Assembly (NCBI GenBank): GCA_004210455.1
Contig: SEFA01000066.1
Coordinates: forward strand, 1-32,401
Origin: Rubrivivax sp.
Lineage (GTDB): Bacteria; Pseudomonadota; Gammaproteobacteria; Burkholderiales; Burkholderiaceae_C
DNA: 32,401 nt
Reading direction: 5' to 3'
Position numbers and translations under genes: made by a program. The notes below the pieces were generated by a model that saw only the letters and a list, made by a program, of their open reading frames with translations, searched no databases and was not told the origin of the DNA. Shown one piece after another: positions 15,808 to 24,637 of the stretch (position 1 is the first letter of the stretch; every line of letters begins with the position of its first letter).

Positions 15808-18800
15808 ATGTTCCTCTCCAATTTCTCGGTCAAGAAGCCGATCGCGATGATCGTGATCATCATCGGCTTGATGGCCCTGGGCCTGCTGGCCCTGTCCAAG
15901 CTGCGCGTCAACGAGCGGCCCGACGTCGACCTGCCGCTACTGGTGGTCAGCATCAGCTATCCCGGCGCGTCGCCGGAGACCTCCGAGCGCGAGATCGTCA
16001 ACCGCATCGAGAAGTCGCTGCAGAGCATCTCCGGCGTGAACGAGGTGCGTTCGACCTCGGGCGAAGGGTCGGCGCAGCTGCTGCTGTTCTTCAACTTCGA
16101 CAAGAACATGATCGAGGCGGCCGACGAGGTCCGCAACGCGATCGCCGCGGTCCGCCACAAGCTGCCGACCGAGATGCGCGAGCCCGTGCTTCAGCGCGTC
16201 GACCCGTCGGCGCAGCCGATCATGCAGCTGGCGCTGTCGTCCAGCAGCCAGTCGCATGCCGAGATCTCGCGGATGGCCGAGGACCAGTTCGCCGACCGCT
16301 TCCGCGCCATCCCGGGCGCCGCGACGGTGACGGTGAACGGGTCGCTCAAGCGCGAGCTGTCGGTGCTGCTGAACGCGCAGAAGCTGCGTGAGTTCAACGT
16401 CTCGGTGACCGAGGTCGTCAACGCGCTGCGCATGCAGAACACGACGGCACCGGTGGGCAAGGTGCGCGGACAGCTCGAGGACCAGAGCATCCGCCTGCTG
16501 GGCCGCATCGAGTCGCCGGCCGATTTCAACCAGATCGTGGTGAAGCGCTCGGGCAACGAGCTGATCCGCCTGGGGCAGGTGGCCACGGTGCAGGACGGCT
16601 TCGCGGAACAGACCGGCCTGTCGGTGCGCAACGGCCATCCGAACGTCGGCATCATGGTCACACGCTCGCGCGACGCGTCGACGGTGAGCGTGGCCAAGGA
16701 GGTCCGCAAGCTGGTCGAGGAGATCGGCAAGACGCTGCCCCAGGGCACCAAGCTCGAGGTGGTGCAGGACGGCGGGCAGGACGCGCAGGACAGCCTGAAC
16801 AACGTGATCCACGCGCTGGTGTTCGGCGCGGGCCTGACGATCTTCGTGGTCTACGTGTTCCTGAATTCCTGGCGTTCGACCATGATCACGGCGCTGTCGC
16901 TGCCGACCTCGGTGATCGCCGCGTTCATCGCGGTGTGGCTGTGCGGCTTCACGCTGAACTTCATGAGCCTGCTGGGCCTGTCGCTGGCGATCGGGGTGCT
17001 GATCGACGATGCGATCGTGGTCCGCGAGAACATCGTGCGTCACATGGAGCGCGGCGCCGACCGCCGCACGGCCGCATTGAAGGGCACGGCCGAGATCGGC
17101 CTGGCCGTCGCGGCGACGACCTTCTCGATCGTCGCCGTGTTCATCCCGGTGGCCTTCATGCCGGGCGTGTCCGGCGAATGGTTCCGGCCCTTCGGGCTGA
17201 CGGTGGTGGCCTCGGTGCTGGTGTCGCTGTTCATCTCGTTCACGCTGGACCCGATGCTGTCGGCGTTCTGGGGCGACCCCCCGGGGCACCATGAAGCGCC
17301 GAAGACGAACTGGGTGTCGAAGAAGCTGCACGCCTTCAACGAGTGGTTCGACCGCCAGGCCGACGGCTACGGCCATGTGATCGCTTGGGCGCTGCACCAC
17401 CGCACCTGGATGGCCGTGTTCGCGGTCCTGAGCTTCGTGCTGGCGATCTTCCTGCAGGTCACGATGGGCGGCACGAGCTTCCTGCCGGCCTCCGACTCCG
17501 GGACCATCGCCATCGAGGTGCGCACGCCGGCCTCGTCCAGCCTGGAATACGCACGGCTCAAGATGGGCGCCGCGTCCGCGCTGGCGCGCGAGATGCCCGA
17601 GACCGTGGCCACCAACGAGAGCGTGAACGCCAGCGGCGGCCGCGTCTACGTGGACCTGGGCAAGAGCACCCAGCGCAAGCGCAGCGCGGCCGAGATCGCC
17701 GCCGACCTGCGCACGCGGGTGGCGCGGCTGGTCGGGGCGGAGTACGTGGTGCTCGACGACCTGAACAACGGCGCGCAGAAGCCGGTGCAGATCCGGTTCT
17801 CCGGCGCGGACTCGCGCAAGCTGATGGAGATCACCACCGACTACATGGAAAAACTGCGCCGCGTGCCGGGCGCGGTGGACGTGGGCCTGTCGGAGCAGGA
17901 TCCGCAGAACGAGCTGCAGATCGAGCTCAACCGCGGCCTGGCCAATACGCTGGGGATCTCGGTGGGCGATGCGGCCAACTCGCTGCGGGTGGCCTTCGCC
18001 GGCGTGGAGGTCGGCGACTGGATCGACCCGAGCAGCGAGACGCGCGACGTCGCGGTGCGGCTGGCGCCGGAAGACCGCGTCGACGCGAGCAACATCGAGC
18101 GCCTGCCGATCGCCGTGAGCGGCGCCGGCGTGATGGTGCCGCTGGAGCAGATCGCCACGGTGACCATGGGCAAGGGGCCGGCCAAGATCCAGCATGCGGA
18201 CGGCAAGCGGATGATCGCGGTGTCGGCCAACGCGCACGGCCGCTCGCCCGGCGAGGTCACCAGCGACGCGCTGAAGCTGGCGAAGTCCATCAACTTCCCG
18301 CCCGGTTACGGCATCGAGCTGGCGGGCGCGGCCAAGGACCAGCAGGAGGTGTTCAGCGCGATGGGCATCGCGCTGGCCTCGGGCATCGGCCTGATGTACC
18401 TGATCCTGGTGATGCAGTTCGGCAGCTTCACCGCGCCGCTGGGCGTGATGCTGTCCCTGCCGCTGTCGCTGATCGGCGTGGTGGTGGCGCTGCTGCTGAC
18501 CAAGGGCACGCTGAACCTGATGAGCTTCATTGGGATCATCATGCTGGCCGGCCTGGTGGCGAAGAACGCCATCCTGCTGCTGGACGCGGCGCGCCAGGAG
18601 GAGGCGGCCGGCGTGCCGCGCGAGGAGGCGCTGATGCACGCGGGCCGCAAGCGCTTCCGTCCCATCCTGATGACGACCTTCGCGCTGATCGCCGGCATGC
18701 TGCCGGTGGCGGTGGGCATCGGCGAGGGCGGCGAGTTCTACCGCCCGATGGCGGTGGCCATCATCGGCGGCACGATCACGTCGACCTTCCTGACGCTGCT

Positions 18801-19041
18801 GATGGTGCCGAGCTTCTACGACAGCATCGAGATCAAGCGCGACAGCTTCCTGGCGAAGTTCCACCGTCGCGAGGCGCGCTGGACGACGGCGGGGGCGCTG
18901 CTCGCGGGCATCGTCGAATTCGTGCTGTTCCTGACCTTCGTGCGCTTCGTGTTCCGTTTGTTGAAGCGTGCCTGGGACATGGTCAGCGGCAAGCACCGCC
19001 GCCCGGTCGACTTCACGGCCCACGGCGCGGGCGACGACTGA
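15808..19041 (+). CDS. RND efflux pump inner-membrane transporter (HAE1/AcrB type)
   Basis: A 1077-residue proton-driven multidrug exporter of usual family length plus a C-terminal extension. It begins [16 protein letters not shown], has two large periplasmic loops and twelve membrane spans. The proton-relay residues are visible: D400 and D401 in [13 protein letters not shown] and K919 in [12 protein letters not shown]. The signature [18 protein letters not shown] lies in the first porter domain. After the usual end, about 40 residues include an extra hydrophobic stretch ([24 protein letters not shown]) and a basic cytoplasmic tail. AGGAG lies 8-9 nt before the ATG. Together with the upstream adaptor it forms the inner-membrane half of a tripartite pump; substrates unknown. 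Confidence 0.95.
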   Translation: MFLSNFSVKKPIAMIVIIIGLMALGLLALSKLRVNERPDVDLPLLVVSISYPGASPETSEREIVNRIEKSLQSISGVNEVRSTSGEGSAQLLLFFNFDKNMIEAADEVRNAIAAVRHKLPTEMREPVLQRVDPSAQPIMQLALSSSSQSHAEISRMAEDQFADRFRAIPGAATVTVNGSLKRELSVLLNAQKLREFNVSVTEVVNALRMQNTTAPVGKVRGQLEDQSIRLLGRIESPADFNQIVVKRSGNELIRLGQVATVQDGFAEQTGLSVRNGHPNVGIMVTRSRDASTVSVAKEVRKLVEEIGKTLPQGTKLEVVQDGGQDAQDSLNNVIHALVFGAGLTIFVVYVFLNSWRSTMITALSLPTSVIAAFIAVWLCGFTLNFMSLLGLSLAIGVLIDDAIVVRENIVRHMERGADRRTAALKGTAEIGLAVAATTFSIVAVFIPVAFMPGVSGEWFRPFGLTVVASVLVSLFISFTLDPMLSAFWGDPPGHHEAPKTNWVSKKLHAFNEWFDRQADGYGHVIAWALHHRTWMAVFAVLSFVLAIFLQVTMGGTSFLPASDSGTIAIEVRTPASSSLEYARLKMGAASALAREMPETVATNESVNASGGRVYVDLGKSTQRKRSAAEIAADLRTRVARLVGAEYVVLDDLNNGAQKPVQIRFSGADSRKLMEITTDYMEKLRRVPGAVDVGLSEQDPQNELQIELNRGLANTLGISVGDAANSLRVAFAGVEVGDWIDPSSETRDVAVRLAPEDRVDASNIERLPIAVSGAGVMVPLEQIATVTMGKGPAKIQHADGKRMIAVSANAHGRSPGEVTSDALKLAKSINFPPGYGIELAGAAKDQQEVFSAMGIALASGIGLMYLILVMQFGSFTAPLGVMLSLPLSLIGVVVALLLTKGTLNLMSFIGIIMLAGLVAKNAILLLDAARQEEAAGVPREEALMHAGRKRFRPILMTTFALIAGMLPVAVGIGEGGEFYRPMAVAIIGGTITSTFLTLLMVPSFYDSIEIKRDSFLAKFHRREARWTTAGALLAGIVEFVLFLTFVRFVFRLLKRAWDMVSGKHRRPVDFTAHGAGDD

Positions 19042-19072
19042 CCTCCGGTCCGGCGACGCCACGCAGTCCACG

Positions 19073-19102
19073 AAAAGAGCGCCTCGTCGAGGCGCTCTTT
19101 TT
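19073..19102. terminator. Bidirectional intrinsic terminator
   Basis: A 13-bp perfect stem, AAAAGAGCGCCTC (19073-19085) with GAGGCGCTCTTTT (19089-19101) and a GTC loop, with T-runs on both strands. It lies 31 bp after the RND stop codon and 22 bp after the stop of the convergent kinase gene, so it serves both. Confidence 0.93.
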
Positions 19103-19123
19103 CCTTCGGCGTCGGTCTGTCGA

Positions 19124-22100
19124 TCAGCCGCGATGCAGACGGCGCCACCAGCCATCGCCGGACCTGCGGGACGAGCCCCCGTCGGGCAGCTCGTAGACCG
19201 ACGCGGCGGGAGCACGCAATTCGACCTCCGTGCCCACGCCGGCGTGCGAGGCGAGGCGGTAGGCGATGCCCGCGAGTCCGGCGCGCTCGCGCATGCCCGC
19301 CAGGCCCCAGTGGCCCTGACGGCCGCCGCGATCCTGCACCTCGTCGGGCACGCCGACGCCGTCGTCCCGCACGAAAAGCGCGAAGCCCGCGTCGTCGTAC
19401 CGGAGCGTGACCTCGATGCGCTCGGCCTGCGCGTGTTGGAACGCGTTGAAGATCGCTTCACGCGCGATCAGGCAGAAGGATTCCGACAGCGCCGGTGCCA
19501 GGGCCCGGGGCGTGCCTTCCACACTCAGCGCGAACGCGGCGCCGTGCGTGTGCGAGAGCTCGCGCCCGAGACCTTCCAGCGTGTGCTCGATGCGCTTGGC
19601 GTCCGGCGGCGGCAGGCGCAGGTCGGTGACGCGGTCGCGGCCTTCGATGAGCAGCGCATCGGCGTCCGTCAGCACGCGTTCCATGGCGGCGCGCTCGTTG
19701 CCCGGCAGCCGGCGCGCGATCGCCTCGAAGCGCAGGATCAGGCCGTAGACGCCTTGCAGCAGCGTGTCGTGCAGGTCGCGCGCGATGCGCTCGCGTTCCT
19801 GCACACGCGCGGCGAGGCGCTCCTGTTCATGCAGACGGCGTCGGCGGGCGCGCAGCGCGGCCAGGACGCCCAGCGTCGAGAGACCCACGAGCACCGCGGC
19901 CGCGCGGAACCAGGCGGTCTGCGTCAGGGTGGGGGCGATCTCGAAGCGCAGCGTCGCGGGCGCCGCGCTCCACGGTCCGCCGCCCTGCGAGGCCTCGACC
20001 TGGAAGTCGTAGGTCCCCGGACCGAGGTTGGTATAGAAGGCGCGGCGTCGCGCGCCCGCGGCCTGCCAGTCGCGGTCCTGACCGATCAGCCGGTAGCGGA
20101 AGCGCGTGCGCTCGGGCTGGGCGAGGCTGATCGCCGTGTAGGCGATCTCGACGTCACGCGTACCCGCCGGCAGTTGCGCAGCGCGCCCGACGGACGGTGT
20201 CATCGCTTCGCCATGCACCAGCAGACGTTGCACATCGACGGGCGGTGCCGGCAAGGGCGCGCTGTCCAGGCGCGACGGATCGATGCGGACGACGCCGTTG
20301 TTGAGCGTGAACCAGAGCAGGCCGTCCGGTGTGCGCGCCGCGGTGCGCAGCGGCCAGGATTGCTCGGCGCGCCCGGTCAGGCCGTCGCTCAGATCGATAT
20401 GCCGACCCGCCGGCGGGTTCGACGGCCGACGCTCGTCCGCTGGCCCGTCGCCGAGCGCGCGACGCACCTCGTCCGCGCCGAGCCTGGTGATGCCGTTCGC
20501 GCCGTTGAGCCACAGCTCGCCGTCGGGCGTCTCGACGATGCCCGAGACGCCGTCGAGTGCCTCCGCATCAGACAATCGAAGCAGGGGCAGGGCGGGGTCG
20601 GAGACCCGCTGGACGCCGCGTTCGCCGCCGATCCAGACGTGGTCGCCTTGGCTGACGATCACCTTGATCGCGCCGACGCGGACGCCGTCCGCGGGGGTGA
20701 GCGTCGTCGTCACGCCGGCTTCATGGCGGAGCAGCGTGCCGTCTCCGTAGCCGATCCAGATCCGTCCGCGACTGTCGGCGGCCAGGGCGTCGGGACCCTT
20801 GCGCGGGAATGCCCCGCTGCCCGAGAGCCGCGTGAGCTGCCCGTCGGCGAACCGGAGCAGGCCGTAGCGGTGCGCGTTGAACCAGATGCTGCCGTCGGCG
20901 GCCTCGGTGATCTCGAAGCTCGGGACGCTCCACGGTTGCCCGTCCGGCGTGGGAACGGCGGTCAGCGGGCCGCCCGCCTTGCCGGCGTCCTGGTACCAGA
21001 GGCCGGTGCGGCCGCCGATCCACAGGCGCCGTCGGCTGTCGACGAACACGGAGGTCAGCGATTCCAGTCGACGCGACAGCGGCCAGATCGAGAAGTGCCG
21101 GTCGCCCTTGGCGCGGTGATGCACGAAATCGCCGGCAGCGAGCCAGAGGCCGCCGTCGTGATCGGCCGCCATGGCGATGCCTGCCGTGCGCTCCGGCAGG
21201 TCGACGCGATCGACGGCCGCGCCGCGGAAGCGGTCGAGTCCGCCGTTGGTACCGACCCAGATCGCGCCGTCGCGATCCTGGAAGACGCGCATCACGAGTT
21301 CGCCGGACAGTCCCTTGTCGACGCCGAGAAACTGGGCGGTGGGGGCCGAGCCCGCGATCGCGGGCGGGATGGCGGGCGTGTCAAGGACCTCGATTCGGTT
21401 GAGGCCGTCCTTCGCGCCGTACCAGAGTCGTCCCGCGCGGTCGAAGGCGGGCATGAAGAAGCTTTTGGGCACCGCGTGGTACGGGCCGGCGGCTTCGCCG
21501 GGGAGCGGCAGACGCAAGAAGCCGCGCACCGCGTCCGAGCGGTCGTTCGCCCAGGCCCGTCCGGCGGCGTCGAGCGCGAGCTGCGCCTGGCCGAGGCCGG
21601 GGACGTCCACCGCGGTGAACCGCGTCGTGCCGGCCGGCTTCACGTACATGCCGCGATCGGTGACGACCCAGAGGTTGTCGCGCGCGTCGACCTCGATGCT
21701 CATCGTCCCCATCGGCGTTCCGTTGCCGTAACCGGATTCGACGCCGACCGGCGTCCAGGCGTTGCCACGCCGCTTCAGCAGGGAGCGGCCGGTGGCGACC
21801 CACAAGGTGCCGTCGCGCTCGGCCGCGAAGCCGCGGGTGGAGAAGGAGAAATGATCCTTGGCCGGATCGACATGCAGGATCCGCCCCGCGCGCACCAGCG
21901 CCGTGCCGCCGTCGAGCAGTCCGACCCACAGCGCGTTGTCCTTCGTCGCGAAGAGCGACAGCACCTGCCGGCTCGGCAGCGATTCACCGGCAAGCGCATC
22001 GAAGCGCTCGAAGCGCACGCCGTCGAATCGGAAGAGCCCGGCACCGGTCCCGAGCCATAGATAGCCGTCGGTCGTCTGGGCGATCGCCATCACCGGGCCG

Positions 22101-22279
22101 GGCATGCCGTCCTTCAGTGTCCAGGTCGTGTGCTGCAGATGGACGAGCGGCTGCTCGGAGGGCGTCGACGACTGCGCGTGCGCGGGCAGGGCGGGTGACA
22201 TGGCCAGGATCGCCACCGCGCAGGCCACCGCGATCGACGACAGACAGTTGGAATGGGAAGTGGACGACGACAGGGACAT
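19124..22279 (-). CDS. Hybrid-free sensor histidine kinase with two-component propeller sensor (Reg_prop / Y_Y_Y / HisKA_3)
   Basis: About 1051 residues. After a signal peptide (MSLSSSTSHS to ALPAHAQ) comes a periplasmic sensor of repeated Reg_prop blades (GYLWLGTGAGLFRFDGVRFE, GAIWVGTNGGLDRF, GSIWFNAHRYGLLRF and others), then a Y_Y_Y domain (RFRYRLIGQDRDWQAAG, YDFQVEAS), one membrane span (AWFRAAAVLVGLSTLGVLAAL), a HisKA_3 dimerisation domain with phosphoacceptor H837 in ARDLHDTLLQG, and a HATPase domain (RDDGVGVPDE, GLAGMRERAGLAG). HisKA_3 kinases normally pair with LuxR/NarL-type response regulators, but none is adjacent. I start at 22279 because the 30 residues encoded from an upstream ATG at 22369 are Arg/Pro-rich and would bury the signal peptide; AGG lies 11 nt upstream. 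It shares a terminator with the RND operon, but a link is unproven. Confidence 0.9.
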   Translation of the reverse strand: MSLSSSTSHSNCLSSIAVACAVAILAMSPALPAHAQSSTPSEQPLVHLQHTTWTLKDGMPGPVMAIAQTTDGYLWLGTGAGLFRFDGVRFERFDALAGESLPSRQVLSLFATKDNALWVGLLDGGTALVRAGRILHVDPAKDHFSFSTRGFAAERDGTLWVATGRSLLKRRGNAWTPVGVESGYGNGTPMGTMSIEVDARDNLWVVTDRGMYVKPAGTTRFTAVDVPGLGQAQLALDAAGRAWANDRSDAVRGFLRLPLPGEAAGPYHAVPKSFFMPAFDRAGRLWYGAKDGLNRIEVLDTPAIPPAIAGSAPTAQFLGVDKGLSGELVMRVFQDRDGAIWVGTNGGLDRFRGAAVDRVDLPERTAGIAMAADHDGGLWLAAGDFVHHRAKGDRHFSIWPLSRRLESLTSVFVDSRRRLWIGGRTGLWYQDAGKAGGPLTAVPTPDGQPWSVPSFEITEAADGSIWFNAHRYGLLRFADGQLTRLSGSGAFPRKGPDALAADSRGRIWIGYGDGTLLRHEAGVTTTLTPADGVRVGAIKVIVSQGDHVWIGGERGVQRVSDPALPLLRLSDAEALDGVSGIVETPDGELWLNGANGITRLGADEVRRALGDGPADERRPSNPPAGRHIDLSDGLTGRAEQSWPLRTAARTPDGLLWFTLNNGVVRIDPSRLDSAPLPAPPVDVQRLLVHGEAMTPSVGRAAQLPAGTRDVEIAYTAISLAQPERTRFRYRLIGQDRDWQAAGARRRAFYTNLGPGTYDFQVEASQGGGPWSAAPATLRFEIAPTLTQTAWFRAAAVLVGLSTLGVLAALRARRRRLHEQERLAARVQERERIARDLHDTLLQGVYGLILRFEAIARRLPGNERAAMERVLTDADALLIEGRDRVTDLRLPPPDAKRIEHTLEGLGRELSHTHGAAFALSVEGTPRALAPALSESFCLIAREAIFNAFQHAQAERIEVTLRYDDAGFALFVRDDGVGVPDEVQDRGGRQGHWGLAGMRERAGLAGIAYRLASHAGVGTEVELRAPAASVYELPDGGSSRRSGDGWWRRLHRG

Positions 22280-22309
22280 CAAAAGCCTGCGGACTGGAGG
22301 GCGCGGATT

Positions 22310-22651
22310 GTGCCTCCGTTCATTTTTGGCGGGACGGCGATTCTTCCAAAGAACTTCGCCGGCGAACATGGTCTGGCGCGTCTCGCGACGTGGGCCCCGT
22401 CATCGGTCGCCGTGGATGGGGACGGGAATGTCTATGTGACCGACCGCCTCGACAATATCCGGAATTTCACCCCAGCCGGGGATGTCACCACGCTGGCGGG
22501 GACCGGGGCGCCGGGGGCGACCGACGGTGACAACATGACGGCGACGTTCGATGCGCCGATCGCCGTTGCGGTCGATGGCAATGGCGTGGTCTATGTCGCA
22601 GACAGGGGCAACAATCAGATCCGCAAGATCAGAGCGGTGACGATGCCCTGA
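22310..22651 (+). pseudogene. NHL-repeat protein, short or remnant
   Basis: The frame encodes two NHL beta-propeller repeats, SSVAVDGDGNVYVTDRLDN and IAVAVDGNGVVYVADRGNN, the second followed by QIRKI and a stop. Two blades cannot close a propeller, so this is probably the C-terminal piece of a larger NHL protein whose 5' part has been lost. A GTG at 22310 has GGAGG 9 nt upstream and would give 113 residues without signal peptide; the frame stays open to 22253, inside the start region of the kinase. Only 30 bp separate this GTG from the divergent kinase start, leaving little room for a promoter. I cannot exclude a genuine small protein. Confidence 0.5.
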
Positions 22652-22702
22652 AAACGCTGCTCGACCCGCGGCGTGTGCACGAATCGCATCTCCTGCGGCT
22701 TG

Positions 22703-24115
22703 TCAGACCACCCGGCCCGGATTCAACAATCCGCGTGGATCCAGCGCCTGCTTGATCTGTCGCATCAGCTGCATCGCCACCGGGCTCTTGCGCTGCGCGA
22801 GTTCCTCGCGCTTGAGCTGACCGATGCCGTGCTCGGCGGAGATGGAGCCGCCGTGCCCCGTCACCTGGTCGTAGACGACCTCGTTGACCGCGGCCTCGTG
22901 GTCGCGGAGGAACTCGGCGGCGGTGACGCCTTCCGGCGCCTGCAGGTTGTAGTGCAGGTTGCCGTCGCCCAGGTGGCCGAAGTTCACCAGCCGCGAACCC
23001 GGGAAGCGCTCCGCCAACAGCGCGTCGCAGCGCGCGACGAAGTCCGGGATGCGCGACACAGGCACCGCGATGTCGTGCTTGATGTTCAGGCCTTCCTCGC
23101 TCTGCGCCAGCGGGATGGACTCGCGCAGGTGCCACATCGCCTGGCTTTGCGACAGGCTCTCCGCCACCGCCGCGTCGTCGATCGCGCCGCGCTCCAGCGC
23201 TTCCTCGAGCAAACCCTCGAACTGCGTGCGGGCGTGTTCCTCGCCCTCGCTGTCCGAGAGCTCCAGCAGCACCGTCCACGGACGAGGGCCGAGCGGCTGC
23301 GCCAGCTGCGGGAAATGCTTGCGGACCAGCGCGAGGGACAGCGCGTTCATCACCTCGAAACCGGTCAGCGCCGCGCCGCAGCGCGATCGCGCCAGGTCCA
23401 GCAGCGTGACGGCATCGCGTAGCGTGTCGCAGGCGGCCAGCGCGGTCATCCGCGCGCGCGGCAGCGGATGCAGCTTCAGCGTCGCCGCGGTGATCACGCC
23501 CAGCGTGCCCTCGGAGCCGATGAACAGGTCGCGCAGGTCGTAGCCGGTGTTGTCCTTGCGCAGCCCGGACAGTCCGTCCCACACCGTGCCGTCGGCGGTC
23601 ACGACCTCCAGGCCCAGGCACAGCTCGCGCGCGTTGCCGTAGCGCAGCACCTGCGTGCCGCCGGCGTTGGTGGCGAGGTTGCCGCCGATCGTGCAGCTGC
23701 CCTCGGCCGCCAGGCTCAGCGGGAACAGCCAGCCCGCCTCGCGCGCCGCCTGCTGCACGTACTGCAGCACGCAGCCGGCCTCGACGGTCATCGTCAGATT
23801 CGAGGGATCGATCTGGCGGACGCGGTTCAGCCGTTGCAGGCTCAGCAGCAGTTGCGTCCCCGAATCGTCGGGAACGCCGCCGCCCACCAGTCCCGTGTTG
23901 CCGCCCTGCGGCACCAGCGCCACGCCGTGTTCGCGCGCGAGTGTGACGACCGCGGCGACCTGCGCCGTGTCGGCCGGGCGGACCACCGCCAGCGCGCGTC
24001 CGACGTAGCGCTTGCGCCAGTCGCGCTCGAAACCGGACAGGTCGTGTTCGGCGGGCAGCAGCACATGGGCGTCGCCCAGCGTGGCGCGCAGGGCGTCGAT
24101 GAGGGCGGCACTCAT
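22703..24115 (-). CDS. FAD-binding oxidase, D-2-hydroxyacid/D-2-hydroxyglutarate dehydrogenase type
   Basis: A 470-residue flavoprotein. The N-terminal PCMH-type FAD-binding domain shows PQGGNTGLVGGG and the later EGSCTIGGNLATNAGGTQVLRYGN; the C-terminal FAD-oxidase domain shows NFGHLGDGNLHYN and SAEHGIGQLKREEL, which carry the metal/substrate ligands of the GlcD/D-LDH/D2HGDH group. It oxidises a D-2-hydroxyacid and passes electrons to a carrier or the respiratory chain; the substrate (D-2-hydroxyglutarate, D-lactate or glycolate) is not decided by sequence. No signal peptide. Its ATG overlaps the stop of the upstream DUF2069 gene (ATGA), so the pair is coupled. Confidence 0.92.
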   Translation of the reverse strand: MSAALIDALRATLGDAHVLLPAEHDLSGFERDWRKRYVGRALAVVRPADTAQVAAVVTLAREHGVALVPQGGNTGLVGGGVPDDSGTQLLLSLQRLNRVRQIDPSNLTMTVEAGCVLQYVQQAAREAGWLFPLSLAAEGSCTIGGNLATNAGGTQVLRYGNARELCLGLEVVTADGTVWDGLSGLRKDNTGYDLRDLFIGSEGTLGVITAATLKLHPLPRARMTALAACDTLRDAVTLLDLARSRCGAALTGFEVMNALSLALVRKHFPQLAQPLGPRPWTVLLELSDSEGEEHARTQFEGLLEEALERGAIDDAAVAESLSQSQAMWHLRESIPLAQSEEGLNIKHDIAVPVSRIPDFVARCDALLAERFPGSRLVNFGHLGDGNLHYNLQAPEGVTAAEFLRDHEAAVNEVVYDQVTGHGGSISAEHGIGQLKREELAQRKSPVAMQLMRQIKQALDPRGLLNPGRVV

Positions 24116-24615
24116 CGTTCTTCCTTCGAGGCTGCGGACTGCGCCGCTTCGTCGTCGAGCCGCTGCGCTTCAGCCGATCTCGCTTCAGCCAGTCGCTGCC
24201 GGATCTGCGCGGCGCAGGCGACGAAGATGGTCACCGACAGCACCACCTCGATCCACGCCAGCACCATGCCGAGTCCGCCTTCGGACGTGCCGCGCACCAG
24301 CCCTTCGGTCACGTAGAGCCAGATCATCAGGCTGACCCAGCGGTAGGTGTACATGCGGTAGCGCCACAGGCCGACCAGCGGCAGCAGCAGCGGCAAGGCC
24401 TTGATCGCGAGCGTGCCGCGTCCGGTCGGCGCGAGCCAGAGTTCCCAGGCCAGGCACACGACGGCCAGCGCCAGCGTGGCGAAGAACGCCAGCTGCCGGC
24501 TGCCGCGTTCGCGCGCGGTGGGCGCCGAGCGTGGGGTCGGCGCATGGATCGGCGCAGGGGTCGACGGCGTAGCCGGCGCGGAGCTCATCGAAGGGGCGGC
24601 GTCGAGGCTTGACAT
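24112..24615 (-). CDS. DUF2069 inner-membrane protein
   Basis: About 167 residues. After a Ser/Pro/Ala-rich N-terminus (to about residue 40) come three to four hydrophobic segments: LAFFATLALAVVCLAWELWL, ALPLLLPLVGLWRYRMYTYRW, VSLMIWLYVTEGLVRG and LAWIEVVLSVTIFVACAAQ, the pattern of DUF2069. The C-terminus is charged and cytoplasmic. The function is unknown; in Burkholderiales this gene commonly neighbours yihY and a FAD-linked oxidase, as here. The start at 24615 is uncertain, with another ATG at 24588; neither has a good Shine-Dalgarno sequence. Confidence 0.83.
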   Translation of the reverse strand: MSSLDAAPSMSSAPATPSTPAPIHAPTPRSAPTARERGSRQLAFFATLALAVVCLAWELWLAPTGRGTLAIKALPLLLPLVGLWRYRMYTYRWVSLMIWLYVTEGLVRGTSEGGLGMVLAWIEVVLSVTIFVACAAQIRQRLAEARSAEAQRLDDEAAQSAASKEER

Positions 24616-24637
24616 GGCTGGCATCATAGCCAGCATG
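24614..24637. promoter_or_regulatory. Inverted repeat between divergent DUF2069 and yihY starts
   Basis: GCTGGC-ATCATA-GCCAGC lies between CATG at 24613-24616 and ATG at 24635, making a nearly symmetric CATGGCTGGC/GCCAGCATG element. The possible start codons of the two divergent genes lie within its ends, so a protein or hairpin here could affect both. Confidence 0.45.

Noticed and set aside
15937-19461. 1174-codon minus-strand open frame
   Set aside because: Antisense shadow of the RND pump; His/Arg/Asp-rich composition typical of reversed GC-rich genes.
18968-22060. 1030-codon plus-strand open frame
   Set aside because: Antisense shadow of the sensor kinase, and it would run through the terminator at 19073-19102.
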